The notes: generated by a model from the sequence alone, not told the origin. A stretch of 64,000 nucleotides of DNA from Ziziphus jujuba (GCF_031755915.1 NC_083385.1:18869001-18933000), one strand, 5' to 3'. Positions 35,911 to 47,156 are shown, numbered from the stretch's first letter. Numbers and translations: made by a program.

Positions 35911-37235
35911 CTCTTTATAATTGATCCTCATATTTGTACACAGTCAAGACTCTCCTACTCACCAAGCTCAATTCAGTATTTGCAGCATTTAAGGTCTTGG
36001 CTTCATCTTCTAGTTCTTCCTCTTCTTGCTCGGTTCCATCTCCACTATCTTCACTTTCGGATTCTAACTCACCATTACCTTTCAGTACCATGATTCTCCT
36101 ATTTGGGCATTGACAACACATAATATCACAAGTTCTAGAAGGTTTAGGATTTGATTTACCTTCATTCCTTGGTACTTGGACAGATTTGGTTTTAGCCTTC
36201 CTTTTTGGCCGATTGGTACTTCCATCACCTAGCTTTAGTTTAGGCTTTTTGTCATATGTGGGATTGCTTCTCCAAACACTTGGATTTGACCTTCTACTGT
36301 TTGATACTCCTCCAAACCGTGAGCTTGTACCCCTCCTCTTGAATTGATTCTCAAGTTTAATAGCCACATGCAACATCTCTTCCAATTCCACATATTATTG
36401 CAACTCCAATTGATTGGCTATCTCACGATTCAACCCACCTAGAAACCGTGCCATTGTTGCTTCTCTATCTTCATTCATGCTCAATATCATCATAAGCATC
36501 TCCATCTCCTTGTAATAATCCTTCACGGGCCTACTACCTTGTGATAATGATTGGAGTCTTTGATGCAGCAACCTATGGTAATGACTCGGTACAAACCTCT
36601 TTCTCATGGCTCCTTTCATTTGTTGCCAAGTAGTGATTGGTTCATCTCCAACTCTTCTTTAGATACTTTGCTCATTTGTCCACCATTGGTGTGCATAATG
36701 ACCAAATTCCAAAGCTGCCAATTTAACTTTCTTAGCCTCTGAATAGTTGTGACAATCAAAGATCATCTCCATATGCTCCTTCCACTCTAAGTAGGCATCC
36801 AGATCACTTTTTCCCATGAAAGGTGCTATATTGACCTTAATATTTCCAAGATCATCATCATTTTCCCTTGCTGGTCTGCCACGGTTTTTCCTTCCTTGGA
36901 GAGCATAGATGTCTTCAAATTCCTCCTCTAAGTTATCTCCATAATTACCTCCTTCAAAATCCTCTCTATAATGTCCGCGACCTCCTCGACTTAAACCTTG
37001 GCCTCCAAGAAATTCTTGCCTCAAATTCGGTCCACCTGGTGAAGTTTTGACCTGTCCATCCTTTGATCTATATGGTCAAAATGAGCATTATCCACTGTAA
37101 TTGCTCCAAGACCGCGATCTTTTCTGTGTACTCACCTTCATTTCCTGTAGCTCGAGAATCACCCTTGAATCCCACAAACTCCTCCTCATTAATTCTTAAA
37201 GAGCCATCCACTCTCCTTATTCTTGAATCTGCCAT
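35911..37235 (-). pseudogene. gag of element A, zinc knuckle deleted
   Basis: Starts at the ATG of MADSRIRRVDGSLRINEEEFVGFKGD (37,235). A frameshift in LEQLQ leads on to an RGHYREDFEGGNYGDNLEEEFED block, DLGNIKVNIAPFMGKSDLDAYLEW and EFGHYAHQWWTNEQS, a stop, then WQQMKGAMRKRFVPSHYHRLL and ARFLGGLNREIANQ, a stop, then ELEEMLHVAIKLENQFKRRG. Where E has CFKCQGxGHVAYQC, A reads CDIMCCQCPNRRIMV: ten residues covering the His and last Cys of the CCHC zinc knuckle are missing (near 36,105-36,125). Two or three stops plus this deletion would cripple RNA packaging. Confidence 0.88.
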
Positions 37236-38310
37236 GTTAGTACAAATATTGTAAAAATAAAATAAATCCTCACCAAATTCACTCCCTCATGTGTTTCACT
37301 TAAACAAGGTTTCAACACTCGTGTTCGCACACTAGTTTCAGCTTTTACCCTCTTTTAAGCTCACACTTTCTTGTCTTATTCCACTCAAAGAATTATCTCA
37401 AAGTTCTAATTAAAACACCCACAAAACAGCAATTGGATCACTAGTATGTTTTAATTAGACTTATCAACAAAATAGTAGCAAAAAGCAAGCAATACCAAAT
37501 GAATTAATAAAACCTAGTTCTCGGCTTTTCTAAGCAACAACAAGGTAAATCAACAAGCAAATTTTAGGAATGAATAAAAAGGTGAATAGAATATTATTAG
37601 ATCAATAATTCAAGGATAAAATTTGGAGAAAGAAATTCAAATATGAACAAGAATCAAATTGAACAAAAATATAGGATAGTTGTTGATTGTTGTTCTTGCA
37701 ATCTAAGTTTATGTGTCAATTTTTTTACCAATTTTATCCAAATAATTCTAGCACTCAAAATTCAAATATTCAGCACCAAAATTGAATTTCCAGCAACTCC
37801 AAATATTGAATAAATAGGCAAATTCAACTTTTCTTCTTTTTTTTTTTTTTCTATTACTCACAGAATATAAACTCAACTGCAGTAGCAAGAATTAACAGTA
37901 AAATTGTAATTCTAGCACCAAAATTCCACCAAACCCGTGACCTGACTCCAATAATAACAAATTGCACAATTTTTAGCTTTTATGCAATATGCTTTCAAAA
38001 CTCTCTTTCTTTCTTTTTTTCTTTTTTTTTTTTTTTTTGAATATATGAAAGCAACAACTTAAGACTAAAACAGTAATGAAAAATCAACAATAAACCAAAT
38101 TAACAAGAACAATGATGAAAGACAACCAACAAACTAGGAAGCAAAAAATACGGTAAAACAAAGAACCTAATTTGACTAGGAATAATAATTTTTTTTTTCA
38201 ATACTGAATGTTTACAGGATGGATGCAACCTCAACCTAATGTTAAAATTGCAAAATAACACAAAAATAAAGAAGAAAAAAATAAGATAGATCAAACCTGA
38301 ACAAAATCTT
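37236..38310 (-). other. Leader of element A
   Basis: Non-coding, with long pyrimidine/T tracts on the plus strand at 37,834-37,850 and 38,009-38,038. It is homologous to the leaders of B and E. Confidence 0.7.
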
Positions 38311-38323
38311 TGCTCTCATACCA
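38311..38323 (-). promoter_or_regulatory. Primer-binding site of element A (initiator Met-tRNA)
   Basis: On the minus strand TGGTATGAGAGCA lies two bases downstream of the 5' LTR end. One mismatch to TGGTATCAGAGC. Confidence 0.88.
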
Positions 38324-38325
38324 AA

Positions 38326-39462
38326 TGATACGAACCTAGGTCGACTCATACTTAAACCCGTATTATATTAGCCTGGATCTCAAATAAGTTTAAGTTCTTA
38401 TGGGAAAACCTTAAACCCTAACCAATCTGTGATTAGAAATCTTGGTATAATGAAGACGCTACAATAGGTTATGGAAGCCCTATTGATAAGTCACAACTAA
38501 AATACTCACTCTCTAATGGTGTTTTAGGTGTTCAAAGAGAACTAAAAAAATTATATCTCACAATTAATTTTTGAATAATATTGTAAGCTGATTTCTCATT
38601 TCTCATTGAAAATAAGCCTTTAAATAGGCTTTGAAAGAACAAGATAAAACCCTAAAAGGATTATGAAATTTCGGCCAACAGAGAATCAAATTAGGAAATT
38701 GCCTAATTTCACATCCTTTCATAATCTAATTTGTATTAATTAATTCCTTAATTTTGAAAAATGAATTAATTAATTTACAATCAAAATAATAAAATTCTAA
38801 ATTTCCTAAAGTAATTTGTCCAGCAAATAAATAAATAAAACCAAAATAAAATATAGTTTCCTAAAACAAAAAGTCAAACCCAAATTAGGAAACTAGTTGA
38901 CTAATTTGACTACTAAGCTAACTTTGACCAATTTTCAACTTGTAAAGATTCCAAATTATATCCAATGTGCCATGTAGGCTGCCAAATAGGATTAATTATG
39001 ATTCCCATGCCTAGCCTTTGATTGGAACAAAGAGAAAATGCCAAACCAATAAAATACAGCAAAGCCAGCAACAAATACAGCAATTTCGGCCAAAGACACC
39101 TTTTATGCCCAAATGGCTTCTTTAATTGCTTTTACATCTACCTTGACTTGTTTCCATGGCCTCTTAGTGATATCCATTGAATTCAAGAAGTGTTAAACCC
39201 ATTCCTTGCTGCTCGGAGTCCATAAATGCACGACAACTGCTACCCGAGTCAATATCGACCTCCATTACTTAGATGCTTAAAACAGGCTTTGAATTTTCAG
39301 GTATTGACAAGCTCTTTTAAGAATTGATAACTGCTTGTATAACCAACCAGGTTGTCCTTAAATTTCTTGGCTTGAGCCCTAGCGATTGGCCTGGTCTTCA
39401 ACTGTATAGGATCTACACCCCAACGGTTTGTTGGTTGAACGGATACGGGCAGGTTCTCATCA
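38326..39462 (-). repeat. 5' LTR of element A
   Basis: 1,137 bp, plus-strand borders TGATACGAACC and GTTCTCATCA. An open frame crosses its outer end on the minus strand (39,297-39,542): the N-terminal part is gag of B and the rest (NRWGVDPIQLKT, then a PIARAQAKKFKDNL motif) is A's LTR-encoded polyprotein end. This fused frame is accidental. Confidence 0.95.
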
Positions 39463-39467
39463 TTGTT

Positions 39468-40827
39468 CTTCCTCTTCAGATTCAAATTCTTCATGCTCAA
39501 TTTCAGCTTCAGCTTCATCACTATCAGACTCCAACTCTCCATTATCCTTCAGCAGCATAATTTTTTAGTTTGGACATTGGTTGTCTACATGTCCTTAGCC
39601 CTGACACTTAAAACACACAATATCACAAGTTCTAGATCAAGCTTACCACTCAGCTTTGGTGTTTTTATGGATTAGGCCAGATAGTCTCTCCTTGGCCAAT
39701 TGGAGCTTCCTTCCTCCAGCTTCGATTTTGGGCTTGATTCGAATGCAGGATTGTTTCGCCAACCACTTGAACTAGTCCTCCCACTGTTTAAAACACCTTC
39801 AAACCATGAGCTAGTACCCCTCCTCTTAAGTTGGTTCTCAATTTTGATGGCCATGTGCAGCATCTCTTCCAACTTCACATATTGTTGTAATTCTACTTGG
39901 TTAGCAATCTCTTAGTTTAAACCTCTAAGAAATCTAGTCATTGTTGCCTCACAGTCTTCATTCAAACTTAACCTCATCATGAGCATCCCCATCTTCTTAT
40001 AATAGTCCTCCATGGTCCTACTTCCTTGGTATAAAGATTGTAACCTTTAATGCAACAACATATGATAATGGCCTGGTACAAACCTTTTCCTCATAGCCTG
40101 GTAAAGCTTAATGTCCAAATTCCAATGCATCCACTTAAACTTTTTAGCCTCTGAATAGTTATGACAATCAAAGATCATCTTTATTCGTTCTTCCCATTTT
40201 AAGTAAGCCTCTAGATCACTTTTTTCTAAAAATGATGGTATGGTGACTTTAATATTTCCGAGGTCGTCATCTTCTTCTAGGACTTTCCTTCAACATTTTT
40301 TCCTTCCTTGGAGTGCAAATATGTGATTCGCTACGAGAAAAAGAAGGGGGAAGGAAAGAGAAATAAAAATAAAAGTTTGTATGTTTTCCATGAACTTTTC
40401 TAATTAATAAAATTCACATTTGTTTTAGAATATGTAAATACTTTTTCACTCTTATGTAGGTGTTGACATCATCAGAAGTTTAACAGAAGATGTTTCAGCC
40501 AAAAAAAACTCCTCCTCAAGGTTATCTCCAAAATCACCTCCTCCAACTTCTTCCTTAAAATGTCTGCAGCCTCCCCAACCTCGAACACAACCTCCATGAA
40601 ATTCCATCCTTGGACTTGGTCCTCCTTGTGAATTTTCAAATCTATCCATCATTTGATCAAGTTTATCAAAAATGAGCATTCATCCTTTGTAATTGTTCCA
40701 ATATCGCAAACATGTTGGTAGGTTCGCCTAAACTCTCTGATGCTCTCGACTCTCCCTTCAATCCCACAAAATCCTCTCCAAGTTCTCTTATTGAGTCATC
40801 TCCTCTTCTTATCATTGAATCTAACAT
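39468..40827 (-). pseudogene. gag of element B, with foreign insert and deletion
   Basis: Starts at ATG 40,827 (MLDSMIRRGDDSIRELGEDFVGLKG), then LEQLQRMNAHF, MDRFENSQGGPSPRMEFHGG and GDFGDNLEEEF. Here about 180 bp of unrelated sequence (about 40,321-40,500) interrupts the frame. Gag resumes with DDDLGNIKVTIPSFLEKSDLEAYLKW and CHNYSEAKK, lacks about 90 bp around the HQWWTNEQS segment, and continues MRKRFVPGHYHMLL, LEEMLHMAIKIENQLKRRG and the CxxC...GH zinc-knuckle region (about 39,585-39,620, frameshifted). The acidic tail ends at the A insertion point. Non-functional. Confidence 0.85.
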
Positions 40828-42020
40828 ATTAGTGAAATAATACCAGAAAACCTCACCAAAATTCACTCCCTCACATGTATCACTCAACAAGGTCTCGTTC
40901 ACTAGTGTTTATACACTTGTTTGGGCTTTTGAGCCTCTTTTAAGCCCACACTCTCTTGCCTTTTTTTTTGACTTAAAATATATCTCTAAATTCTTTAAAA
41001 ACACACTTAAAATAGTAGCTAGATAAAAAGTATGTTCTTATTAAATTTATCAATAAAACAGCAACCAGACCAAACAAATACCGAGTGAATTTTGAATGCC
41101 TAATTCTCGAATTTTCTAACCAAAAAGGAAGAAAAATAGCAAGAAATTTTCAGATTCAATAAAGGAATGGACCATAATATTATTAGACCAAAACAAATAG
41201 CAAGCAATCTTTAGGTTCAATAAAGGAATAGACCAGAATATTATGAGACCAAAAAGTTCAAGGACGAAATTTAGAAAAAGGATTCAACAATTAATAAGAA
41301 CTCAATTCGAACAAGATATAAGATAGTTGTTGGTTGTAGTTCTCGTAATTAAGCCTTTGTATCAAATCTTTATACCAATTTTAATCTAATCAATTAGCAT
41401 CAATATTCAACTACCAACAACCAATACTGAATAATCAAATAGTAGCTTCAATAAACACAATTGAATTTCCAAGTCCAAATCAAATTCAAATTTTCAACTT
41501 CTCCAAAACTCGCCTTTTCCAATTTTTTTGTTTTTTTTACTTAGCTTTTTTTTTTCTTCTTTCCTTTTTTTTTTTTTAATCACAAACATAGTAATACCAA
41601 CTCAATATCCAGCTGTACAATCACCACAAAAATCACAATCTCAATGCCAAAAAAATTTGTCAAACCTGATTACACCTTCCAAACTAACAAATTGCAAAAT
41701 TTTGGATTTATGCAATATGTTCTCAGAAGACCTCTTTTTTTTTTTTTTTGGGAATATATGAATGCAACTAATTGAGATTAAAAGAGTAAAGAAAAATCAA
41801 CAATAAACCAAATTACTAAGAACTAATATGCAAAACTAACCAACAAACTAGAAACACACAATTCGACTAACACAAAGACACAAAACCTAATTTGGCTATG
41901 AATGCTTTTTTTTAAAATATGCAAAACATGTATGAGTAGGAAACAACCTTAACCGAATGTTAAAATTGTAGAATAACACAAAACAAAGCAAATAAGATAG
42001 ATCAAACTTGAATAAAATTC
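40828..42020 (-). other. Leader of element B
   Basis: Non-coding. It includes an internal near-duplication at about 41,150-41,260 (GCAAGAAATTTTCAGATTCAATAAAGGAAT followed by GCAAGCAATCTTTAGGTTCAATAAAGGAAT) and T-tracts at 41,541-41,580 and 41,733-41,750. Homologous to the A and E leaders. Confidence 0.7.
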
Positions 42021-42033
42021 GGTTATGATACCA
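42021..42033 (-). promoter_or_regulatory. Primer-binding site of element B (degenerate iMet)
   Basis: TGGTATCATAACC on the minus strand, two bases from the LTR end, with two changes from the initiator Met-tRNA complement. Confidence 0.75.
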
Positions 42034-42035
42034 AC

Positions 42036-44300
42036 TAGTACGAACCTAGGTCGAATTGCTCCTAAACTCGTATTATATTAGCCCGGATCGTAATTAAATT
42101 CAAGTTCTAATGGTCACCTTGACTCCTAATCAACTTATGATTAGAAACCTTAGTATATGATGACGATGCCACAATAGGTGATGGATGTCCTATTAATAAG
42201 TCAAACTAAAACACTCGATTTCTATTCCATGTTTTAGGTGTTCAAAGAAAACAAAGATAATTCTTTCTCACAATAATGTTTTAATCAATAATGTACGTTG
42301 CCTTTCATTGACAAATAAGCCCTTAAATAGGCAAAAGTCACAAAAGAAATCAACCCTAAAACACCTAGGTAAAAACCAACCAATGAAGTTAGAATGATGA
42401 TGTGGCCGAAATTCACTTAACTTTCCTAATCTAATTTGTATTAATTAATTCCTTAATTTTGAAATAGGAATTAATTAATTTACAACTAAAATAATAAGAT
42501 ATCAACCTTCCTAAATTAATTTTTCTAGAAAATAATTAAACAAAAATAAAAAATAAAGATTATTTCATAAAACAAAAGTCAAATTTCAGATTTGGAAAGT
42601 AAATGACTAGTTTTCCAAATAAGTTATCTTTGTCCAATCACAAGATAATTTAGACTCTAAATCAGATCTAATATGCCATATAAGATTCTAAATAGGATTA
42701 GAACTGGCTCTCATATGTTGCCATGGATTGGAATAAGCAAAGCCTGCTTGAAATGCAAGAAAGGTCCTTCCTAGTGCCAAAACAACTTAATTCGGCCATG
42801 TTGAACTTTGTGCACTTTTGGTCATGCTTAAACGCCTTTGATACTATCTTGTCTTGAATTCATGACCTCTTGGCGAGCTTAATCACATTCATAAGCTAAC
42901 AAATCTGTCCCTTGATACCCAGAGTCCATAAATGCACCAAAATAGCTTCCTGGTTCTATTTCTGCCTTCACAACTTGGATGCTCAGCACGAGCTTAGAAT
43001 TTTTGTATATTAACATTCCTTCTTGAGATTTAATCATACCTTGTATGAAGCTAACCAGATTATTGATGCGAATCTTCACGTGCCTGCACAACTAACAACC
43101 CGCTGGTGTACTGACCCGATACGGATGAAGACCGGGCCGATCACTTGGACTTAAGCTAAGAGGTTTAGGACAACCTTGCTGTTGTCCTGAGGGTAATTCA
43201 TTCTCAAGAGTGCTTGTCCATATCCAAATATCCAAGGCTTGTTTTGGGCATACAAATGGTGGAAGCCGATACAGATCTGGGTAGCGATTTTGATGCATTT
43301 ATGGATTCCGGACAGCGGGAAATGGGGTCAAATCTTCTTGAATTCACTTGATATCACTAAGAAGTCATGGGAACTGGTCAAGGCCGAAGCTAAGCTGGTC
43401 ATTTAAGTGGTGTGCGCATGAGAGAGAAATTGGTCGGGTTTTACTATATTTTCCATTGGCTTTACTGTATTTTGCTGAGTTGGCTTTTTCACTTTTCTTC
43501 AAGCAAAGGCAACGTGTGGGACTCCATAATAATATTATTTGGCATCTTACAAAGCATATAGAAGCTGATTTGGAGCTCAAATTGGTCAACGATTGGTCAA
43601 AGTCAACTTAGCCAAAAAGCTAGTATTTTAGTTTCCTAATTTGGTTTCTACTTTTTGTTTTCAGAAATTACCTTTACTTTTGGTTTTTATTTATTTATTT
43701 TCTGGAAAAATAAGTTTAGGAAAGTTATTATTTTTATTATTTCCCTATAAATTAATTAATTCCTAATTCAAAATAAATGAATTAATTAATCAAAATTATA
43801 TTAGAAAAGGAGAGAGAAAATTCGATCACTTTAGGAAACATCAAGCATGGCCGGTTTTCCCTCTAGTTTTGGGTCTTATTTTGTTTTCTTTTAACCTATA
43901 AAAGGCTTGTTTTTTAAGAAGAATACACCATTAATAATATTCAGAATTTATTTTGTGAGATTAAATTTCTCTTTGTTCTTTTGAACACCTAAAACACCAT
44001 TAGAAAGTGAATGTTTTAGTTTTAACTTATTAATAGGACTTCTATCACCTATTGTGGCATCTTCATTATATACCAAGCTTTCTAATCATAGGTTGGTTAG
44101 GGGTCAAGGTGACCGTTAGAACTTGAACATAATTAGATCCGAACTAATATAATACGGGTTTAGGAGCAGGTCATCCTAGGTTCATATCTATTATCCTTAA
44201 ATCTCTTAGCTTGTGCCTTAGTAATTAGCCTCATCTTCAATTGCATAAGATCAGCACCCCAGCGAGTTGTAGGTTTTGTACAGGTGTAGACAGATTATCA
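42036..44300 (-). repeat. 5' LTR of element B, interrupted by a solo LTR
   Basis: The first segment 42,036-43,063 ends in GCTAACCAGATTAT. After the inserted LTR and the second ATTAT, B continues with CCTTAAATCTCTTAGCTTGTGCC and the outer end CAGATTATCA (44,300). It matches the B 3' LTR throughout, including the subfamily-specific CTTCCTAGTGCCAAAAC block. Confidence 0.9.
43064..44189 (+). mobile_element. Solo LTR inside the B 5' LTR, with 5-bp target duplication
   Basis: Starts TGATGCGAATCTTC, ends CCTAGGTTCATATCT (family consensus ends ATCA). ATTAT is perfect at 43,059-43,063 and 44,190-44,194. 1,126 bp. Orientation is opposite to B. The LTR-encoded coding end is decayed (ACAACCCGCTGG...GAAGACCGGGCCG, about 43,085-43,140). 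No internal sequence. Confidence 0.93.
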
Positions 44301-45615
44301 TAAAAAAGGAAGTGAAAGAACTATAGAAAGGATGAAACAGGATAGCATGATGAACCTTGGCAACTGAGTGGATGGGATAATAGTGGGGATGATAAAACAA
44401 CTCAACGTATAATCCATAAAATACATGAGGGACTAGCTAGTGGAGGAAAGATTACGGAAGCTAGGAAAAGATTCGCCAAAAATGACTGAGGTTGCCATAA
44501 CTAGAAAAACAAAGACTCAATTGGAAAGACTGCCTAGTATAACATCCACTCATCATGATGCCGAAGCACTATATATGCAACATGATGATGCATTAGAAGT
44601 CGATTTATCAAATTGCCGGTTGTTTTCATGAAAAAAGATATTGATTGATAGTGGAAACTCGATCTACCCAATTGACAATAGAAGGATGAGATATAATGAA
44701 AATAATATAGAAAAGGCTAAGATGAACATGTTGGGTTCATAGAGAATCTAACCAATTCATTAAGAAGGTCATGATGCCAATGATAGAATGGGGTCACTGT
44801 ACTCCACCATGATTGTGGTAAAAGGAGAATCTACTTGCAATCTTATCCTCGACATACTATGGCTACATGAGATGAGAACAATACCATCAACATACCATCA
44901 TATGCGGAAATTTCCAAATGGAGACAGAATTGAAAATCTAAGGAATAATTAGAAAGTAGCTTGAAATTGATGCATTAAAGCCATGATAGGAAAGACATAT
45001 GGTGATAAATAGCAATTAAAGAACTTCGAGTTTCTCACTATTGAAATAAAGGATGATGATATGGAGCATATCGAGGAAGTTGTCTTGGACCCTAAGAAGC
45101 CTAATCAAAAAGTTAGGATCAGAACAAAACTAAGAAGGAAGATGAAAAATAACTTGTTAATCTTCCTTTGGGAGCAAAAAAAGTGTTTTGCATGGGATGC
45201 AAGTGATATGTTAGGAATAAACCCCAAACTGATCACACATAAACTAAATGCAAATCTAAGCATCAAACCAATTAAACAAAACAAAAGGAAATTTGCACAT
45301 GAGATTAATTAGATCATAAAAAAAGAAGTCAACAAGTTGGAAGAGAATGATGTGATGAGAGAAGTTCAGTATCCTGATTTGTTGGCTAATGTTACTACTA
45401 TGAAAAAGAAGAACGAAAAGAATAGGCTATACATTGATTTTATTGATTTAAATAAAGCATACCTGAAAGATAGCTTTCCTCTGCCTTTGATAGATAAACT
45501 TGTATAGATAACAGCAGGATGCCAAATTATGAGTTTTGCTTATGCTTTCTCAAATTATAATCAAATCCTCATGCATTCCAAAATTCAGTAGAAAACGTCA
45601 TTGATGCTTATTTAA
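44301..45615 (+). pseudogene. Protease and RT start of Tat-like element D
   Basis: Continuation of D after the B insertion. IHEGLASGGKITEARKRF (about 44,420-44,475) is the Tat-type gag-protease junction. DAEALYMQHDDALEVDLSNCRLF and IDSGNSIYP (about 44,560-44,665) give the protease DSG motif, with a frameshift between. MRTIPSTYHHMRKFPNGDRIE follows near 44,870-44,935. An open frame at 45,061-45,312 has LFLWEQKKCFAWDASDMLGINPKLITHKL, then EVNKLEENDVMREVQYPDLLANV, KKKNEKNRLYIDFIDLNKAYLKDSFPLPLIDKLV and FAYAFSNYNQILMHSK, the first RT motifs. The element ends abruptly near 45,615, before the catalytic box. Confidence 0.85.
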
Positions 45616-46786
45616 CTATTCAATGTATTAAAGATTTTTCACAATCAGAGATAAAAACCAAAAACTGCCTAACATAAATCTATATTGAAAAATATAAATC
45701 TATACTGAAAAATAATCTTCAAATACATTGTTGAGCTTGCTTTGTGCTAGTTGTAGCTTTGGGGATAATAGCAATTTAACTTGATAACAAAGTCTAAGAT
45801 TGTATTGTGTCGAATTTTTGTTTAAGTTGATTGGTATATGTATGGCTTAGTTTCTTTCCTCCGCATTAGTAGACTATATGTGAAGGGGTGTATTAGAAAC
45901 TAAGCTCAATATTTATTATTGGGTCCACTTCTTAATAGCTGTAACTTCTACTAGAGAATGTGATCTAACAATTTAAATGCCTTGTTAGTTTCTAAAAAGT
46001 CAAAAACTTTTAAAACTTAAAAGCTGCTTCTAAAAGTGTTTTGACAATTGTTAAAAAGTATTTAAAACATTCAGAAGCACTTTGAACCAAAGATAGTGAA
46101 AGAGTAGCTTCTTTAAGAAGCATTTCTAAAGAAGCGAAAAAAAGAGCAAAAGTTATGTCAAACAAGCCGTCAGATAAACCCACATTTTCAAATCTCTAAA
46201 CAAGCCCAATGACCATTTTATTACTTCTAAAAACCTTCATTAGTTACCATTTTTTCTTGGTTGTATTAATATAATATCCAATATATCCTAATTAAACCTT
46301 ATATAAAAATTCAATTGCTAAAATTTATTTTCTTTTGCTTACTAAATATTTTTTTATTTTTTATTTGTTATTTATTTTAAGAAATAAATATATAAAGCTA
46401 AAATCTGAACAATAAAATTAAAATAGTATAATTTATAAAAATAATATTTACATATTAATTTTCATATTATTAATTTTTATAGGTGTTATATTTATAAAAA
46501 TTATTAAATGTCTAATAAAAAATAATATTGTAGACATTAAGTTTAAAGTATTTTTCGAAGCTTTTTTTAATAAGTGCTTTGTAAAATAAGTAATAAAATG
46601 TTTGACAATAGAAAATACATTTAAAATTATTTTGGTATTTTTTATATTTTAATTAATATAAAAAATCTTCAAACACTTATTTGAAGAAGCACCAAAATTC
46701 TCTTACGAGCACATTTGGTGCTTTTTTTTTTTTTTGTCAAAAAACACTTCTTGGTTTTTAGCCAAACATGAGTGTATTTCTCTCTC

Positions 46787-46818
<32 letters not shown>

Positions 46819-46959
46819 GCGGAAGCATTTATTACAACTCCAAAGACACCACCAAATGTGCCCTTAATATTGACATCATTTTTTTTTAATTGACAACCAA
46901 ATAATCATTAACTTTTTAACAAAAGCTTCAAGCTTTTTGAAGAAGGGTGATTGAACTTA
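45616..46959. other. AT-rich intergenic DNA with probable MITE-like sequence
   Basis: The first ~70 bases resemble 53,705-53,769 beside GGT. From about 45,958 to 46,780 there are mirrored AGAAGCACTTTT/AAAAGTGTTTTGACAA-type words at both ends, as in hAT-type miniature elements, but borders and target duplication could not be fixed. No coding frame is supported. Confidence 0.4.
46780..46818. repeat. (TC)n microsatellite
   Basis: CTCTCT run of about 39 bases interrupted once by TATC, followed by GCGG. Confidence 0.9.
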
Positions 46960-47156
46960 CCCGAAATCTGAACAGGAGATACAAGAACTCCAGTGTTAGC
47001 TGCTGGAAGCATCGGTTGTTTCTTTAATGGTTCGAGATGTTTTTGGCATGATGAAAATAAGAGAAGGGCAGCAAGATCTATATGTAGCTCTGATACCAGC
47101 CTAGATTTAGCTAATAATTTTAGAAATAGAATAAATAATTTTCCTTTCGATAATTT

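Larger units (their letters stand above)
32994..39462 (-). mobile_element. Ty3 element A, nested in B, internally deleted
   Basis: The termini TGATGAGAAC...GTATCA are intact on both LTRs (38,326-39,462 and 32,994-34,124), and the host duplication TTGTT is perfect at 32,989-32,993 and 39,463-39,467. Primer site 38,311-38,323 and polypurine tract 34,125-34,136 are present. Internally, gag, protease and RT are followed directly by the integrase C-terminus: RNase H and most of integrase are deleted. By eye about 20 mismatches separate the first 250 aligned bases of its two LTRs, making A younger than its host B. Its RT keeps the YFDD catalytic box, but gag and pol carry stops. Confidence 0.95.
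28518..44300 (-). mobile_element. Ty3 element B, split by element A and a solo LTR
   Basis: A complete but dead minus-strand element. Its 5' LTR is 42,036-43,063 plus 44,195-44,300, interrupted by a solo LTR. Primer site 42,021-42,033, leader, gag 39,468-40,827 and then element A (32,994-39,462) follow. The rest is protease to integrase 29,646-32,988 and 3' LTR 28,518-29,645. Removing A and one copy of its duplication joins an acidic gag tail to the sequence preceding protease in frame-compatible order. The two LTRs differ by roughly 35 of the first 240 aligned bases by eye, so B is old. The outer LTR bases are mutated (CGATACG inner end on the plus strand), and a 5-bp host duplication is no longer recognisable (GAAAG versus TAAAA). 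It lies inside element D. Confidence 0.88.

Noticed and set aside
39297..39542. Open frame on the minus strand as a small novel gene
   Set aside because: It is a chance fusion across an insertion border: gag of B followed by the LTR-encoded end of A.
28513..44305. Target duplication of element B
   Set aside because: Flanks read GAAAG and TAAAA. Three of five bases match, which is not better than expected in AT-rich DNA.
45958..46780. Defined hAT MITE
   Set aside because: End motifs are similar, but I could not fix termini or an 8-bp duplication, so it is only mentioned as probable.
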